Assembly (NCBI GenBank): GCA_965652545.1
Contig: CBFGWV010000142.1
Location: 1-12,304, forward strand
From: CBFGWV01 sp965652545
Lineage (GTDB): Bacteria; Pseudomonadota; Gammaproteobacteria; Competibacterales; Competibacteraceae
DNA length: 12,304 nt
Direction: 5' to 3'
In this document: positions 1 to 8,576 of the stretch, one piece after another
How the letters are laid out: the number at the start of each line of letters is the position of its first letter
How positions within the stretch are numbered: position 1 is the first letter of the stretch
Notes under the pieces: generated by a model
The model's input: only the letters and a program-made list of their open reading frames with translations
Told to the model about the DNA's origin: nothing
The model's database searches: none
Translations under genes and position numbers: made by a program

Positions 1-603
1 TCAGCGCGGGTCGGTCGCCTGCATCGACGGACGACCGGCCACCTGCGCAAACCAGTCCGACAGACGCGGGGCTCCATCCCGCCAGCCCAAGTGGTCGTGA
101 CGCAAATCGAGATAATCCAGCGCCGTGGCGACCGCGATACCATCAAAGCCGAAGCCCTCGTCCACCCCGCCCCAGGCGGCCTCCAGCGTGGCCACCAGAC
201 GCAGGATGGCGCGCTCCTGCATCGCCTGCCATTCCGCCCAGCGCTTCTCCTCCGGCCGGCGCATCTTCTCCACCGTCGCAGCCAATGCACTGTCAATGGT
301 CGCCTGGGCGAGCGCAGCGCGATGCAGGATGCGCCAGCGCTCCGCACCGGCGGCCGACAGCAGCGGCATACCCGGCAAATTCGCATCCAGGTACTCGGCG
401 ATCAGCGCGCTTTCGATCATGCCGCTGCCATCGTCAAGCACCAGGGCCGGCACCTTGCTGCTCGGCGCGATCGCCGTGTAGCTGTCGGTCTCTGCCCACG
501 GGTCGGCGCTTTCGAAACTCACCTGGTCCAGGCCATCACGCTCGTGCACCACCAGGGCACATCGCCGGGCATAGGGAGAGGTCTTGCTGATGAACAGTTT
601 CAT
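1..603 (-). CDS. Glutathione S-transferase family protein
   Basis: A complete 200-residue protein with the two-domain cytosolic GST architecture. The N-terminal thioredoxin-like domain (about residues 1-80) opens with MKLFISKTSPYARR, where Ser9-Pro10-Tyr11 sits at the usual glutathione-activating position. It continues with the cis-proline signature SSKVPALVLDDG (Pro52) and the glutathione gamma-glutamyl binding pair Glu64-Ser65 in GMIESALIAEYL. The rest is the helical C-terminal domain. Length is normal for bacterial GSTs of the YibF-like type. These proteins conjugate or reduce electrophiles using glutathione in the cytoplasm, but the substrate cannot be read from sequence. The gene reads away from the kinase operon and shares the divergent gap 604-934 with it. 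No strong Shine-Dalgarno precedes the ATG (only a GGA about 9 bases upstream), so initiation may be weak. The family call is firm; the specific function is unknown. Confidence 0.9.
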   Translation of the reverse strand: MKLFISKTSPYARRCALVVHERDGLDQVSFESADPWAETDSYTAIAPSSKVPALVLDDGSGMIESALIAEYLDANLPGMPLLSAAGAERWRILHRAALAQATIDSALAATVEKMRRPEEKRWAEWQAMQERAILRLVATLEAAWGGVDEGFGFDGIAVATALDYLDLRHDHLGWRDGAPRLSDWFAQVAGRPSMQATDPR

Positions 604-721
604 ACCAATCGTCCAGCAACGCAGGAGGGGGTCGAAACGTTAGCACACTGCACGTGCACCTTCCGTGCGCAGGCTCCTCACGATATGTAACAGAGTCGTC
701 AAAAACACAGAAATAAAAAAA

Positions 722-746
722 ATTGTAACAATCATTAGCACACTAA
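722..746. promoter_or_regulatory. Two adjacent operator-like dyads in AT-rich DNA
   Basis: ATTGTAACAAT (722-732) is a perfect inverted repeat with a single central base. It is followed two bases later by TTAGCACACTAA (735-746), with TTAG/CTAA half-sites around four bases. The second dyad includes the 10-mer TTAGCACACT, which also occurs at 640-649. Their position in the AT-rich core of a divergent promoter region fits protein binding sites. No specific regulator is recognised. Confidence 0.35.
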
Positions 747-842
747 CCGATCTGGCCTATGGTTGCGGCAACCGAGACGACCGAGTACTTGGCAATCTTC
801 CGCAAGCAATTCGGCCGGTTGCGGCGTACACCGCACCGCTCA

Positions 843-863
843 GGGGCAAATAGGTTATGCCCC
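843..863. repeat. Inverted repeat / leader hairpin upstream of the kinase gene
   Basis: GGGGCA (843-848) and TGCCCC (858-863) form a perfect 6-bp stem around a 9-base loop, ending 71 bases before the kinase start codon. There is no T-tract after it, so it is not a conventional terminator. It could be an operator or a 5'-leader structure. One such stem could arise by chance in a region of this size. Confidence 0.35.
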
Positions 864-934
864 ATACGGCCTAGTCTTGTCGCTAAGCAGCATTTTTGCT
901 TCCGATGTAGATCAAAGGGGGGACCGAGTCGCCA

Positions 935-3319
935 ATGGCCACTGTTCAAAACGAAGCACTGCCCGCGGGCAGCGTTCCGGCGGTACCTGTCGGCACAGTA
1001 CGCAACCCCGGCAGGGGCTGGCTGCACAGCCTCGGCGCCCGGGCACTGCTCGGCCTGCTGATCGTCATCGCCATCGTCACCCTCGGCGTATTCGCGGTGA
1101 TCGAAACCCAGGGCAAACGACTGGTCCTCGATGAATCGGCGCGACTGATCGAACAAATGGGCAACACTGCCGTGTCCGGCCTGTTGGTACGCACCGACGA
1201 AATCGCCGCCCTCACCCGCACCCAGGCGGCAATCGCCGAACGCCTCCCTTACGAGGTCGAGGCCTTCATGCAGACCCTGCCCAATGTGATCGACTTCGCC
1301 GGCGATACGGCAGTGGCCGGCGGTGGCGTATGGCCGGAGCCGTACCGCTTCGATGCCCAGCTCGAGCGACGCAGTTTCTTCTGGGGCCGCGACGCCGCCA
1401 ACAACCTCCAGTACTTCGATGACTACAACCAGCCCGGCCCGGGCTATCACAACGAAGAGTGGTACGTCCCGGCGCGCTTCCTCGCACCGGGGGATTGTTA
1501 CTGGAGCCAGTCCTATATGGACCCGTACTCCTACCAGCCCATGGTCACCTGCACCGTCGCCACCGAGGACGGTGGCGGCTTCTCCGGCACAGTGACCATC
1601 GATTTGCGTCTGGAGGGCCTGCAAGCCTTCGCCGACGACTGGCGGCGCAAAACCGGCGGCTATGTATTCATCGTCGATCGCAACAACCGCTTCATTACCT
1701 TCCCCGAACCGGAACGGGTCAAACGCATCGCAACCGATGCCGACGGCAACCGCACCGAAGACTTCATCCTCGCCGACGAACTGGCCCAGAGCGAGCCGCG
1801 CTTCACGCCGCTGGTGGCGGCCATGGACGCGCTCAATCGCGACACCATCGCCGCCGCCCGGCAGACCATGGGCGAGCGCTTCGACCACGTGTCGAGTGCC
1901 ATCGACCAGGGCAGTTACCAAGTCGACGCCGAACAGTCGCAGCTCATCGCCGCGGTGACCGCCGACCCGCTGCGTCAGCGCTTCTCGATCGAAAGCAGCA
2001 CCTTGTACGACACCGTGGACCTGCCCGACGACCCGCTGCTGGGCGAGACGGCCACCGGCTATGTCTTCCACGTGCCGGAAACCTATTGGAAGCTCGTCGT
2101 GGTCAAGCCCCTGGCCGAGGCGACCGCGGTAGCCGACACCCTGTCGCGATCGCTGCTGGTGTACCTGCTGGTGACGATTCTGGTGGTGATGGCGGTCGCC
2201 TATCTGGTCTTCAACCGCTTCCTGATCATGCCGTTGACCGGCGCCGATAGCGTCATGCGCAAAGTCGGCGAGTTGATCAACCAGCGCCGCTACCTGGAGC
2301 TCAAAGATCACCACATTCAGACCCGCAGCCGCACCGAAATCGGCCGACTGGGCGACTCGATCAACGCATTGATCGACCGGGTGGTGGACAACGAGGGCGC
2401 CCTGGCACGGGTCAATGTGACCCTGGAGCAAAAGGTCGAGGAACGCACCGCCGAACTGTCGCGGGCGCTGGCGCAGCTCAAGGCCTCGCAGGCGCAACTG
2501 GTGCAGTCGGAAAAAATGGCCATGCTCGGCCAGATGGTGGCCGGCGTCGCCCACGAGATCAACACACCGTTGGGTTACGTCAAAAACAACGTGCTCATCA
2601 CTCGCGACTGCATGGGTCAGTTCGACGAGTTGCTCGCCGCCGGTCGGCGCCTGGCGCAGGTGCTCAAGCGCGAGGATGCCAGCGAAAACCAGGTCCACGC
2701 CGCCCTGGCCGAGGTCTCGAGCCTGGCCGGCGAGTTGTCCGAGCAGAACCTGTCGGAGGATTTGCGCCAAATCCTGGAGGACACCTTGTTCGGGGTCGAA
2801 CAGATCTCCGAGTTGGTGGTGAGCCTGCGCAATTTCGCTCGTCTGGACGAATCCAAGGTCAAGGCCGTCGATGTGCACGAGTGCATCGAAAGCGCATTGA
2901 AGATCGGGCGCAATGCGCTGAAGAACAGGGTCGACATCCGCAAGCGCTATGGCAAACTGCCCGCGGTGTCGTGTTCGCCGGCGCAGATCAACCAGGTGGT
3001 GCTCAACATCCTCAACAATGCCGCCCAGGCCGTCGAGGACGATGGCATCATCGCCATCGCCACCGAGGCAGATGATCGCTACGTGCACATCAGCATCCAG
3101 GACAATGGCAAGGGGATCGCCGAGGCGCATCTGGGCAAGGTGTTCGAGCCGTTCTTCACCACCAAGGCGGCGGGTGAAGGCACCGGCCTGGGCCTTGCCA
3201 TCTGCGCCCAGATCGTCGAGCAGCACCAGGGCCGTATCCGGGTAGCATCCAAAGTGGGCAAGGGCACCCGCTTTGTGATCAGTCTGCCCATCCGTCGCAG
3301 TGAGGATCACACGGAGTGA
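935..3319 (+). CDS. Membrane sensor histidine kinase with Cache-like periplasmic domain
   Basis: A 794-residue sensor kinase. The first transmembrane helix is at about residues 36-57, followed by a large extracytoplasmic sensor (about 58-404). This contains the Cache-type stretch WYVPAR ... WSQSYMDPYSYQPM ... GGGFSGTVTIDL (about 176-224). It has only two cysteines, Cys188 and Cys206, which could form a disulfide. A second membrane helix (about 405-426) leads into a HAMP linker (about 427-480) and a coiled coil (485-525). The phosphoacceptor is His540 in GVAHEINTPLGY. The ATPase domain shows the N box NILNNAAQAV (691-700), G1 DNGKGI (723-728), F box FEPFFTTK (737-744) and G2 GEGTGLGLAI (748-757), so it looks fully active. 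An insert of about 55 residues (558-612) extends the dimerisation/phosphotransfer region. The gene is 16 bp upstream of the double-receiver gene, its obvious partner. Ligand unknown; Cache domains typically bind small metabolites such as amino or organic acids. Confidence 0.93.
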   Translation: MATVQNEALPAGSVPAVPVGTVRNPGRGWLHSLGARALLGLLIVIAIVTLGVFAVIETQGKRLVLDESARLIEQMGNTAVSGLLVRTDEIAALTRTQAAIAERLPYEVEAFMQTLPNVIDFAGDTAVAGGGVWPEPYRFDAQLERRSFFWGRDAANNLQYFDDYNQPGPGYHNEEWYVPARFLAPGDCYWSQSYMDPYSYQPMVTCTVATEDGGGFSGTVTIDLRLEGLQAFADDWRRKTGGYVFIVDRNNRFITFPEPERVKRIATDADGNRTEDFILADELAQSEPRFTPLVAAMDALNRDTIAAARQTMGERFDHVSSAIDQGSYQVDAEQSQLIAAVTADPLRQRFSIESSTLYDTVDLPDDPLLGETATGYVFHVPETYWKLVVVKPLAEATAVADTLSRSLLVYLLVTILVVMAVAYLVFNRFLIMPLTGADSVMRKVGELINQRRYLELKDHHIQTRSRTEIGRLGDSINALIDRVVDNEGALARVNVTLEQKVEERTAELSRALAQLKASQAQLVQSEKMAMLGQMVAGVAHEINTPLGYVKNNVLITRDCMGQFDELLAAGRRLAQVLKREDASENQVHAALAEVSSLAGELSEQNLSEDLRQILEDTLFGVEQISELVVSLRNFARLDESKVKAVDVHECIESALKIGRNALKNRVDIRKRYGKLPAVSCSPAQINQVVLNILNNAAQAVEDDGIIAIATEADDRYVHISIQDNGKGIAEAHLGKVFEPFFTTKAAGEGTGLGLAICAQIVEQHQGRIRVASKVGKGTRFVISLPIRRSEDHTE

Positions 3320-3335
3320 TCCGGGGGGCACCGAC

Positions 3336-4250
3336 ATGAGCAAACCCAAGGTTCTCTTCATCGACGACGAGGAGCGTATCGTGCGCTCGCTGGCGATGCA
3401 GTTTCGCGCCAGCCATAGCGTGCATACGACGACCGATCCCGATGAGGCCCTGGACCTGGTCCGCCGCGAACACATCCACGTCGTGGTCAGCGACCAGCGC
3501 ATGCCCCGAATGACCGGTGTAGAACTGCTGCACCAGGTTCGAGCGATTTCACCCAACTCTCTGGGTGTGCTGCTCACCGGCTATGCCGACCTGCCCGCGG
3601 TCATCGGCGCCATCAACGACGGTGAGATCTTCCGCTACATCACCAAACCCTGGGACCCGATCGAGTTTCGCGACGTGCTGAGCAAAGCGACCGAGATCGC
3701 CCTGCAACTGGAACACACCGACGCCCCCCCGGCGACCGAGCCCGCGCAAGCCTTGATCAGCGATTACCGCATCCTCGTCATCGACGACAACCCGGAAATC
3801 CACGAGACCATAGCCCAACAGTTCCATGAGCGTTACCCGGTGCACCTGGCGCGCACCTTGGAGCGGGCGTACGACCTGCTCTCGAACCAGGACATCGCCC
3901 TGGTGATCTCCGACCTGCGTCTGGAGGGCGAGGACATCACGCCGGTACTGGGCACCTTGAAGCGCTACAACCCCAACCTGCTGACCATCGTCCTGACGTC
4001 CATGCAGGACTCCGGCTTGTTGATCAACCTGATCAACCAGGCCCAGGTCTTCCGCTATCTGCCCAAGCCGGTACGCCCCAACCTGCTGGACAAAAGCGTG
4101 GAGGCGGCGCTCAGACATTACCAGCGGCTGCGCCAGACACCCGAGTTGGGCATCCGCCATCGCGTCGACAAGCCCGCGCACGAAGGCGCCGTCTCCACCC
4201 GCATCCTCGGCTTCCTCAAACGGGTGAAAGACCGCTTCGCCATCGCCTGA
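3336..4250 (+). CDS. Tandem-receiver response regulator (REC-REC, no output domain)
   Basis: A 304-residue protein made of two receiver domains. REC1 (about 1-125) has acidic residues Asp10-Asp11, phosphoacceptor Asp53 in SDQRMP, Thr81 and Lys104 in TKPWD. REC2 (about 144-262) has Asp150-Asp151, Asp193 in SDLRLEG, Thr221 and Lys244 in PKPV. Both sets are complete, so both domains should be phosphorylatable. The remaining ~40 residues are basic and show no HTH, GGDEF, EAL, HD-GYP or other effector. REC1's FRYITKPWDP ending resembles receivers that are fused to HD-GYP domains in other proteins. The start is the ATG preceded by a GGGGGG Shine-Dalgarno with a 7-base spacer; an upstream in-frame start overlapping the kinase gene is less likely. 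It is probably phosphorylated by the adjacent kinase and either relays phosphate or acts by protein contact. Its 3' end is 4 bp from the converging Lrp gene. Confidence 0.9.
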   Translation: MSKPKVLFIDDEERIVRSLAMQFRASHSVHTTTDPDEALDLVRREHIHVVVSDQRMPRMTGVELLHQVRAISPNSLGVLLTGYADLPAVIGAINDGEIFRYITKPWDPIEFRDVLSKATEIALQLEHTDAPPATEPAQALISDYRILVIDDNPEIHETIAQQFHERYPVHLARTLERAYDLLSNQDIALVISDLRLEGEDITPVLGTLKRYNPNLLTIVLTSMQDSGLLINLINQAQVFRYLPKPVRPNLLDKSVEAALRHYQRLRQTPELGIRHRVDKPAHEGAVSTRILGFLKRVKDRFAIA

Positions 4251-4254
4251 GCAG

Positions 4255-4695
4255 TTACCCCGACCACGGGGGTGGGCGCCTGCGGATGGGCTGCGACTTG
4301 ACGATGGCGCTGTTGGTCTGGGCGACATCGGCGATGCGATCGAGGATCTCGTCGAGCTGCTCCACCGACCGCAGGAGCAGGCGAGCGACATAACAGTCCT
4401 CGCCGGTCACTTTGTCGCACTCGCAGAACTCCGGTATCTCCGTGATCAGTTTCTGCACGATGTGCAGCTTGCCCGGCAGCGGCCGGATGCGGACGATCGC
4501 CTGCAAGGTGTAGCCCAGCGCCCGCGGATCGATGTCGACGGTGAAGCTGCGGATGACCCCTCGCTCCTCCAGGCGACGCAGTCGCTCCGAAACACTCGGC
4601 GAGGACAAACCGACAAGCTGCGCCAGCGCCTTCAGCGACACCCGCGAATCCTTGACCAGCACCGCGACAATGCGTTGGTCGATATCGTCCAGCAT
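4255..4695 (-). CDS. Lrp/AsnC family transcriptional regulator
   Basis: A 146-residue regulator from the chosen ATG. An N-terminal winged HTH (about 1-60; LDDIDQRIVAVLVKDSRVS, recognition part SSPSVSERLRRLEERGVI) is followed by a RAM/AsnC ligand-binding and oligomerisation domain (about 64-135) with the family's VTGED signature at 96-100. Three cysteines (91, 93, 101) surround that signature near the expected effector pocket. A short proline/arginine tail, RRRPPPWSG, ends the protein. The ATG at 4695 is preferred over one eight codons upstream because GGGGAG sits at the right distance before it and the protein then begins as Lrp proteins do. Members bind DNA as multimers and respond to amino acids. 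The divergent transporter gene is the natural target, as with many Lrp-type regulators of amino-acid exporters. The effector is not known. Confidence 0.92.
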   Translation of the reverse strand: MLDDIDQRIVAVLVKDSRVSLKALAQLVGLSSPSVSERLRRLEERGVIRSFTVDIDPRALGYTLQAIVRIRPLPGKLHIVQKLITEIPEFCECDKVTGEDCYVARLLLRSVEQLDEILDRIADVAQTNSAIVKSQPIRRRPPPWSG

Positions 4696-4830
4696 GCTCG
4701 ACTCCCCAAGACAACCCAAAAGAACGCCTAATTAATAAAGGACAGATCAGGGAACAGCCTTATCGTATCCATGTAAACAGTAGCATCCATGGCGCACGAT
4801 CACCCTCACGATATTCATCAGGGGTGAGCA
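4696..4830. promoter_or_regulatory. Divergent Lrp/transporter control region
   Basis: This 135-bp gap separates the Lrp-type gene (minus) from the EamA transporter gene (plus), so promoters for both and probably the Lrp binding sites lie here. The most AT-rich point is TAATTAATAAA (4729-4739), which could serve as a -10 region or a flexible Lrp-binding tract. ATCCATG occurs twice with an 18-base period in 4766-4795. AGGGGTGA (4820-4827) is the transporter's Shine-Dalgarno. No clear -35/-10 pair can be assigned on either strand. Confidence 0.45.
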
Positions 4831-5736
4831 ATGAACGAGAAGACACGCGGGACGGTGGAGATGACCGCCGCCATGGTGATACTGGGGACGATCGGCTGGT
4901 TCGTCGTCCTCTCCGGCCGGCCAGTCATGGACGTGGTGTTCTGGCGCTGCCTGTTCGCCGCCATCACCTTGTTTGTTGTGTGCGCTGCGCTGGGCCTGCT
5001 GCGCGGACACCTCACACCCCGCCTGGTGGGCATCGCCGCCCTCGGCGGCATGGCCATCGTGATCAACTGGGTGTTGCTGTTCAACGCCTATTCGCTGGCC
5101 TCGATCTCCATCGCCACGGCAATCTACAACACGCAGCCGTTCATGCTGGTGGGCTTTGGAGCGCTCTTTCTCGGTGAACGGCTCACGCCGACCAAGCTCG
5201 CCTGGCTTGTGATCGCCTTCATCGGGATGCTGCTGATCGTGCAGGCGAAGCCCGATGCCGGCTATGTCGGCACGAACTACGCCGGTGGCATTCTGATGGC
5301 CCTGGCGGCAGCCTTCTTCTGGGCCGTGGCGGCCATCATCACCAAGAAGCTCTCCGGTACGCCGCCGCATTTGATCGCGCTGATCCAGGTCTGTGTCGGT
5401 GTCGTGATGCTCGCACCCTTCGCCGACCTGTCTGCCCTGCCCAGCGATGCCGCCACCTGGGGCACGCTGGTCACGGTGGGCGTCGTGCATACCGGTCTGA
5501 TGTACATCCTCATGTACGGCGCGATCCAACGCCTGCCGACACACTTGCAGGGCTCGCTGTCGTTCATTTATCCGGTGGTGGCGATCGCGGTCGACTACTT
5601 GGCCTTCGGCCACCGGCTGCAACCGGTGCAACTGGCCGGCGCGGTCGCGATCCTGATCGCCGCCGCAGGCATGAACCTCGGCTGGGCGCTGTGGCGAACG
5701 AAAAACCCGACCGGCGAGGCACAGGCTATCGAGTGA
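4831..5736 (+). CDS. EamA/DMT superfamily membrane transporter
   Basis: A 301-residue, very hydrophobic protein with about ten predicted membrane helices (roughly 10-28, 35-55, 65-84, 92-114, 121-139, 149-171, 178-197, 208-230, 238-260, 266-287). This is the usual EamA layout of two five-helix repeats. The first repeat ends with the family signature FLGERLTPTKLAWLVIAF (about 113-130), mirrored in the second by FGHRLQPVQLAGAVAIL (about 259-275). The start is supported by AGGGGTGA just before the ATG. DMT transporters move small metabolites across the inner membrane, commonly exporting amino acids or related compounds, but the substrate cannot be deduced. Being divergent from an Lrp/AsnC regulator points to an amino-acid-type substrate, by inference only. 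Confidence 0.92.
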   Translation: MNEKTRGTVEMTAAMVILGTIGWFVVLSGRPVMDVVFWRCLFAAITLFVVCAALGLLRGHLTPRLVGIAALGGMAIVINWVLLFNAYSLASISIATAIYNTQPFMLVGFGALFLGERLTPTKLAWLVIAFIGMLLIVQAKPDAGYVGTNYAGGILMALAAAFFWAVAAIITKKLSGTPPHLIALIQVCVGVVMLAPFADLSALPSDAATWGTLVTVGVVHTGLMYILMYGAIQRLPTHLQGSLSFIYPVVAIAVDYLAFGHRLQPVQLAGAVAILIAAAGMNLGWALWRTKNPTGEAQAIE

Positions 5737-5775
5737 AAGCGCCGGCGAATCCCATTGGCGGCATTCCGATCGCCT

Positions 5776-5800
5776 AATGCGACATGTGCATTCGCTTTTT
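5776..5800 (+). terminator. Weak candidate terminator after the transporter gene
   Basis: AATGC (5776-5780) pairs with GCATT (5788-5792) around a 7-base loop, followed after CGC by five T's (5796-5800). It lies 39 bases past the transporter stop codon. The stem is short and AT-containing, and the T-run is separated from it, so this is only a tentative call. Confidence 0.3.
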
Positions 5801-5892
5801 ACACTGCGGAGTCGAAAACGGGCAACTTCAGGTCGTTCGTATAGCGGCCGCGTATGGACGCCGCCCATAGACTGGCGAAAAACAACGAGAAG

Positions 5893-5905
5893 CGGGACCG
5901 TCCCG
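5893..5905. promoter_or_regulatory. Operator-like dyad upstream of sgaA
   Basis: CGGGAC and GTCCCG flank one central C, a perfect 13-bp dyad. The absent loop argues for a protein-binding site rather than an RNA hairpin. It lies in the promoter/leader region of the cassette. No known regulator motif is recognised. Confidence 0.3.
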
Positions 5906-5979
5906 AATGCATACGGATGTGCAGGCGGTATTCGCCGAGCTCACGCAGGCCAAACTCGCGTCGCATTAGGAGGACGTTC

Positions 5980-7233
5980 ATGTCACACGCCACGAGCAAA
6001 TGGATTCCCGGTCGAAATGCCCTTTTCGTGCCCGGTCCGACCAACGTACCCGACCGTATTCAACGCGCCATGGTCGTACCCATGGAAGATCATCGGTCAT
6101 CGAAATTTCCGGACCTCACGCGTCAGGTATTGGAGGGCTTGAAAAGCATCTTCAAAACGACCGCCGGCCAGGCCTTCGTGTTTCCATCCTCCGGAACCGG
6201 CGCCTGGGAGGCGGCACTGACCAACACCTTGTCCCCCGGCGACAAGATCCTCGCCGCCCGCTACGGGCAGTTCAGCCACCTGTGGATCGACATGGCCACC
6301 CGCCTGGGTTTCGAGGTGGAGATCCTGGAGACCGAGTGGGGCGAGGGCGCCCCGATCGAGCGCATCGCCGAGGCTTTGCGGGCCGACAAACAGCACGCCA
6401 TCAAGGGCGTTCTGGTCTGCCATAACGAGACCACCACCGGCGTTACCAGCGACATCGCCGCGGTGCGCCGCGCACTCGATGCCGCAAGCCACCCCGCCCT
6501 GCTGTATGTCGATGGCGTCAGCTCCATCGGCAGCATCGACTTCCGCATGGACGAATGGGGTGTGGACCTCGCGGTCACTGGCTCGCAGAAAGGCCTCATG
6601 CTGCCCGCGGGCCTGGGCATCCTGTGCGTCAGCCCCAAGGCGCTCAAGGCGATGGACGGCGCCACGTCCCGGCGCTGTTATTTCGACCTGGCCGACATGA
6701 TCAAGGCCAACGGCAGCGGCTACTTCCCCTACACCCCTGCCCTGCCGATGCTCTACGGCCTGCGCGAGTCCTTGGCCATCATCGCCGAGGAGGGGCTGGA
6801 GAACATCTTCGCCCGCCACCACCATCTGGCCGAGGGTGTCAGGGCCGCGGTCATCGAAGGCTGGGGGCTGACGCTCTGCGCCAAGGCGCCGAAGTGGTAC
6901 TCGAACACGGTCAGCGCCATCGTCGTGCCCGACGGCTTCGATGGTGCCGAGGTCATCGACATCGCGTTCCGCCGCTACAACCTCGCGCTGGGTGCGGGTT
7001 TGTCCAAGGTGGCCGGCAAGGTGTTCCGCATCGGCCACATGGGCGATCTGAACGAGCTGATGCTGGTGAGCGCCATCGCCGGTGCGGAGATGGCCATGCT
7101 CGATGCGGGCATCTCCGTCATGCCCGGCAGCGGTGTCGCTGCGGCGACCTGCTACTGGCGCACCGCCATCCATGCGGCGCAGACCGGCGGCAGCCGTCCG
7201 TTGCATGCCGTGGGCGCGACCGCCAACGTCTGA
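5980..7233 (+). CDS. sgaA: Serine-glyoxylate aminotransferase (class V, PLP-dependent)
   Basis: A 417-residue class V aminotransferase that makes glycine from glyoxylate, with serine as amino donor giving hydroxypyruvate. The N-terminal NALFVPGPTNVPDRI is typical of the alanine/serine-glyoxylate aminotransferase group. PLP-site features are SSGTGAWEAAL (about 70-80), Asp178 in YVDGVSSIGSIDF, and Schiff-base Lys204 in TGSQKGLMLPAGLG. Length is normal. The start at 5980 is chosen because AGGAGG ends six bases before it; an open frame continues upstream to about 5854 but lacks a ribosome-binding site and conserved residues. The downstream mtkA, mtkB and mcl genes are serine-cycle enzymes, which favours serine rather than alanine as donor. 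Alanine-glyoxylate activity remains possible, as the two are not cleanly separable by motif. The 146-bp gap to mtkA may contain a second promoter. Confidence 0.9.
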   Translation: MSHATSKWIPGRNALFVPGPTNVPDRIQRAMVVPMEDHRSSKFPDLTRQVLEGLKSIFKTTAGQAFVFPSSGTGAWEAALTNTLSPGDKILAARYGQFSHLWIDMATRLGFEVEILETEWGEGAPIERIAEALRADKQHAIKGVLVCHNETTTGVTSDIAAVRRALDAASHPALLYVDGVSSIGSIDFRMDEWGVDLAVTGSQKGLMLPAGLGILCVSPKALKAMDGATSRRCYFDLADMIKANGSGYFPYTPALPMLYGLRESLAIIAEEGLENIFARHHHLAEGVRAAVIEGWGLTLCAKAPKWYSNTVSAIVVPDGFDGAEVIDIAFRRYNLALGAGLSKVAGKVFRIGHMGDLNELMLVSAIAGAEMAMLDAGISVMPGSGVAAATCYWRTAIHAAQTGGSRPLHAVGATANV

Positions 7234-7379
7234 CGGCGCCGCACAGCAGTACGGCCTTCCGACCCGGCGGCCCGTTATGTGAATTCTCATTCGCAGTTAA
7301 CGCGGCCCCTGGTCCGACGGCCTCATGGCGTGGCGCGCATTCGCCGTCCCGGTATTGCGCACAGTTCGAGGAGTCGACT
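7234..7379. other. sgaA-mtkA spacer
   Basis: A 146-bp non-coding spacer. It is long for co-transcribed genes, so an internal promoter or processing site is possible. I see no terminator with a T-tract and no clear promoter. CATTCGC appears twice exactly 50 bp apart (7288-7294, 7338-7344), and GAGGAG (7368-7373) is the mtkA ribosome-binding site. Confidence 0.4.

Positions 7380-8572
<1,193 letters not shown>

Positions 8573-8576
<4 letters not shown>

Larger units (their letters stand above)
604..934. promoter_or_regulatory. Divergent intergenic region, AT-rich core with several dyads
   Basis: This 331-bp gap lies between two divergent genes, so it must hold the promoters for the GST gene (minus) and the kinase operon (plus). 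Around 700-750 it is strikingly AT-rich compared with its surroundings. I see no convincing sigma-70 hexamer pair on either strand. Visible symmetric elements are a 10-bp palindrome TGCACGTGCA (649-658), two adjacent dyads at 722-746, GGTTGCGGCAACC (761-773), a near-perfect GCGGCGTACACCGC (821-834) and a hairpin at 843-863. The 10-mer TTAGCACACT occurs twice (640-649 and 735-744), and GGTTGCGGC occurs twice (761-769 and 817-825). A short open frame here (to about 853) has no ribosome-binding site or recognisable product and is not called. AGGGGGGA at 916-923 is the likely ribosome-binding site of the kinase. Confidence 0.55.
5737..5979. other. Intergenic region upstream of sgaA (promoter/leader)
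   Basis: A 243-bp gap between the transporter and sgaA that should carry the promoter of the sga-mtk-mcl cassette. It contains a weak terminator-like hairpin (5776-5800), a near-palindromic block with GCGGCCGC around 5841-5857, and a 13-bp dyad CGGGACCGTCCCG (5893-5905) located 74 bases before the sgaA ATG that would suit an operator. No good sigma-70 hexamer pair is visible (TATAGC at 5840-5845 lacks a matching -35). The sgaA ribosome-binding site AGGAGG is at 5968-5973. Confidence 0.45.

Noticed and set aside
789..804. Sigma-54-like promoter (TTGGCAATCTTCCGCA)
   Set aside because: The GG and GC elements are 11 bases apart instead of the required 12, and the -12 element is a poor match.
665..853. 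Possible 62-residue small protein in the GST-kinase gap
   Set aside because: It has a non-ATG start with no Shine-Dalgarno, crosses the dyad-rich regulatory region, and has no signal peptide or known motif.
743..3577. A 944-codon open frame antisense to the histidine kinase gene
   Set aside because: It is a mirror of the kinase codon usage in high-GC DNA: the opposite strand encodes a kinase with every expected motif, while the antisense product is low-complexity (rich in H, D, G, Q, V) and matches no family I know.
4257..4273. CCCCG-ACCA-CGGGG hairpin between the converging receiver and Lrp genes as a terminator
   Set aside because: The stem is five pairs with no T-tract on either strand, and it lies inside the Pro-Pro-Pro codons of the Lrp gene, which explains the sequence.
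7288..7344. CATTCGC repeated exactly 50 bp apart in the sgaA-mtkA spacer, with a third copy at 5789-5795
   Set aside because: A seven-base match occurring three times in a few hundred bases of intergenic DNA is weak evidence, and there is no dyad or promoter context around it.
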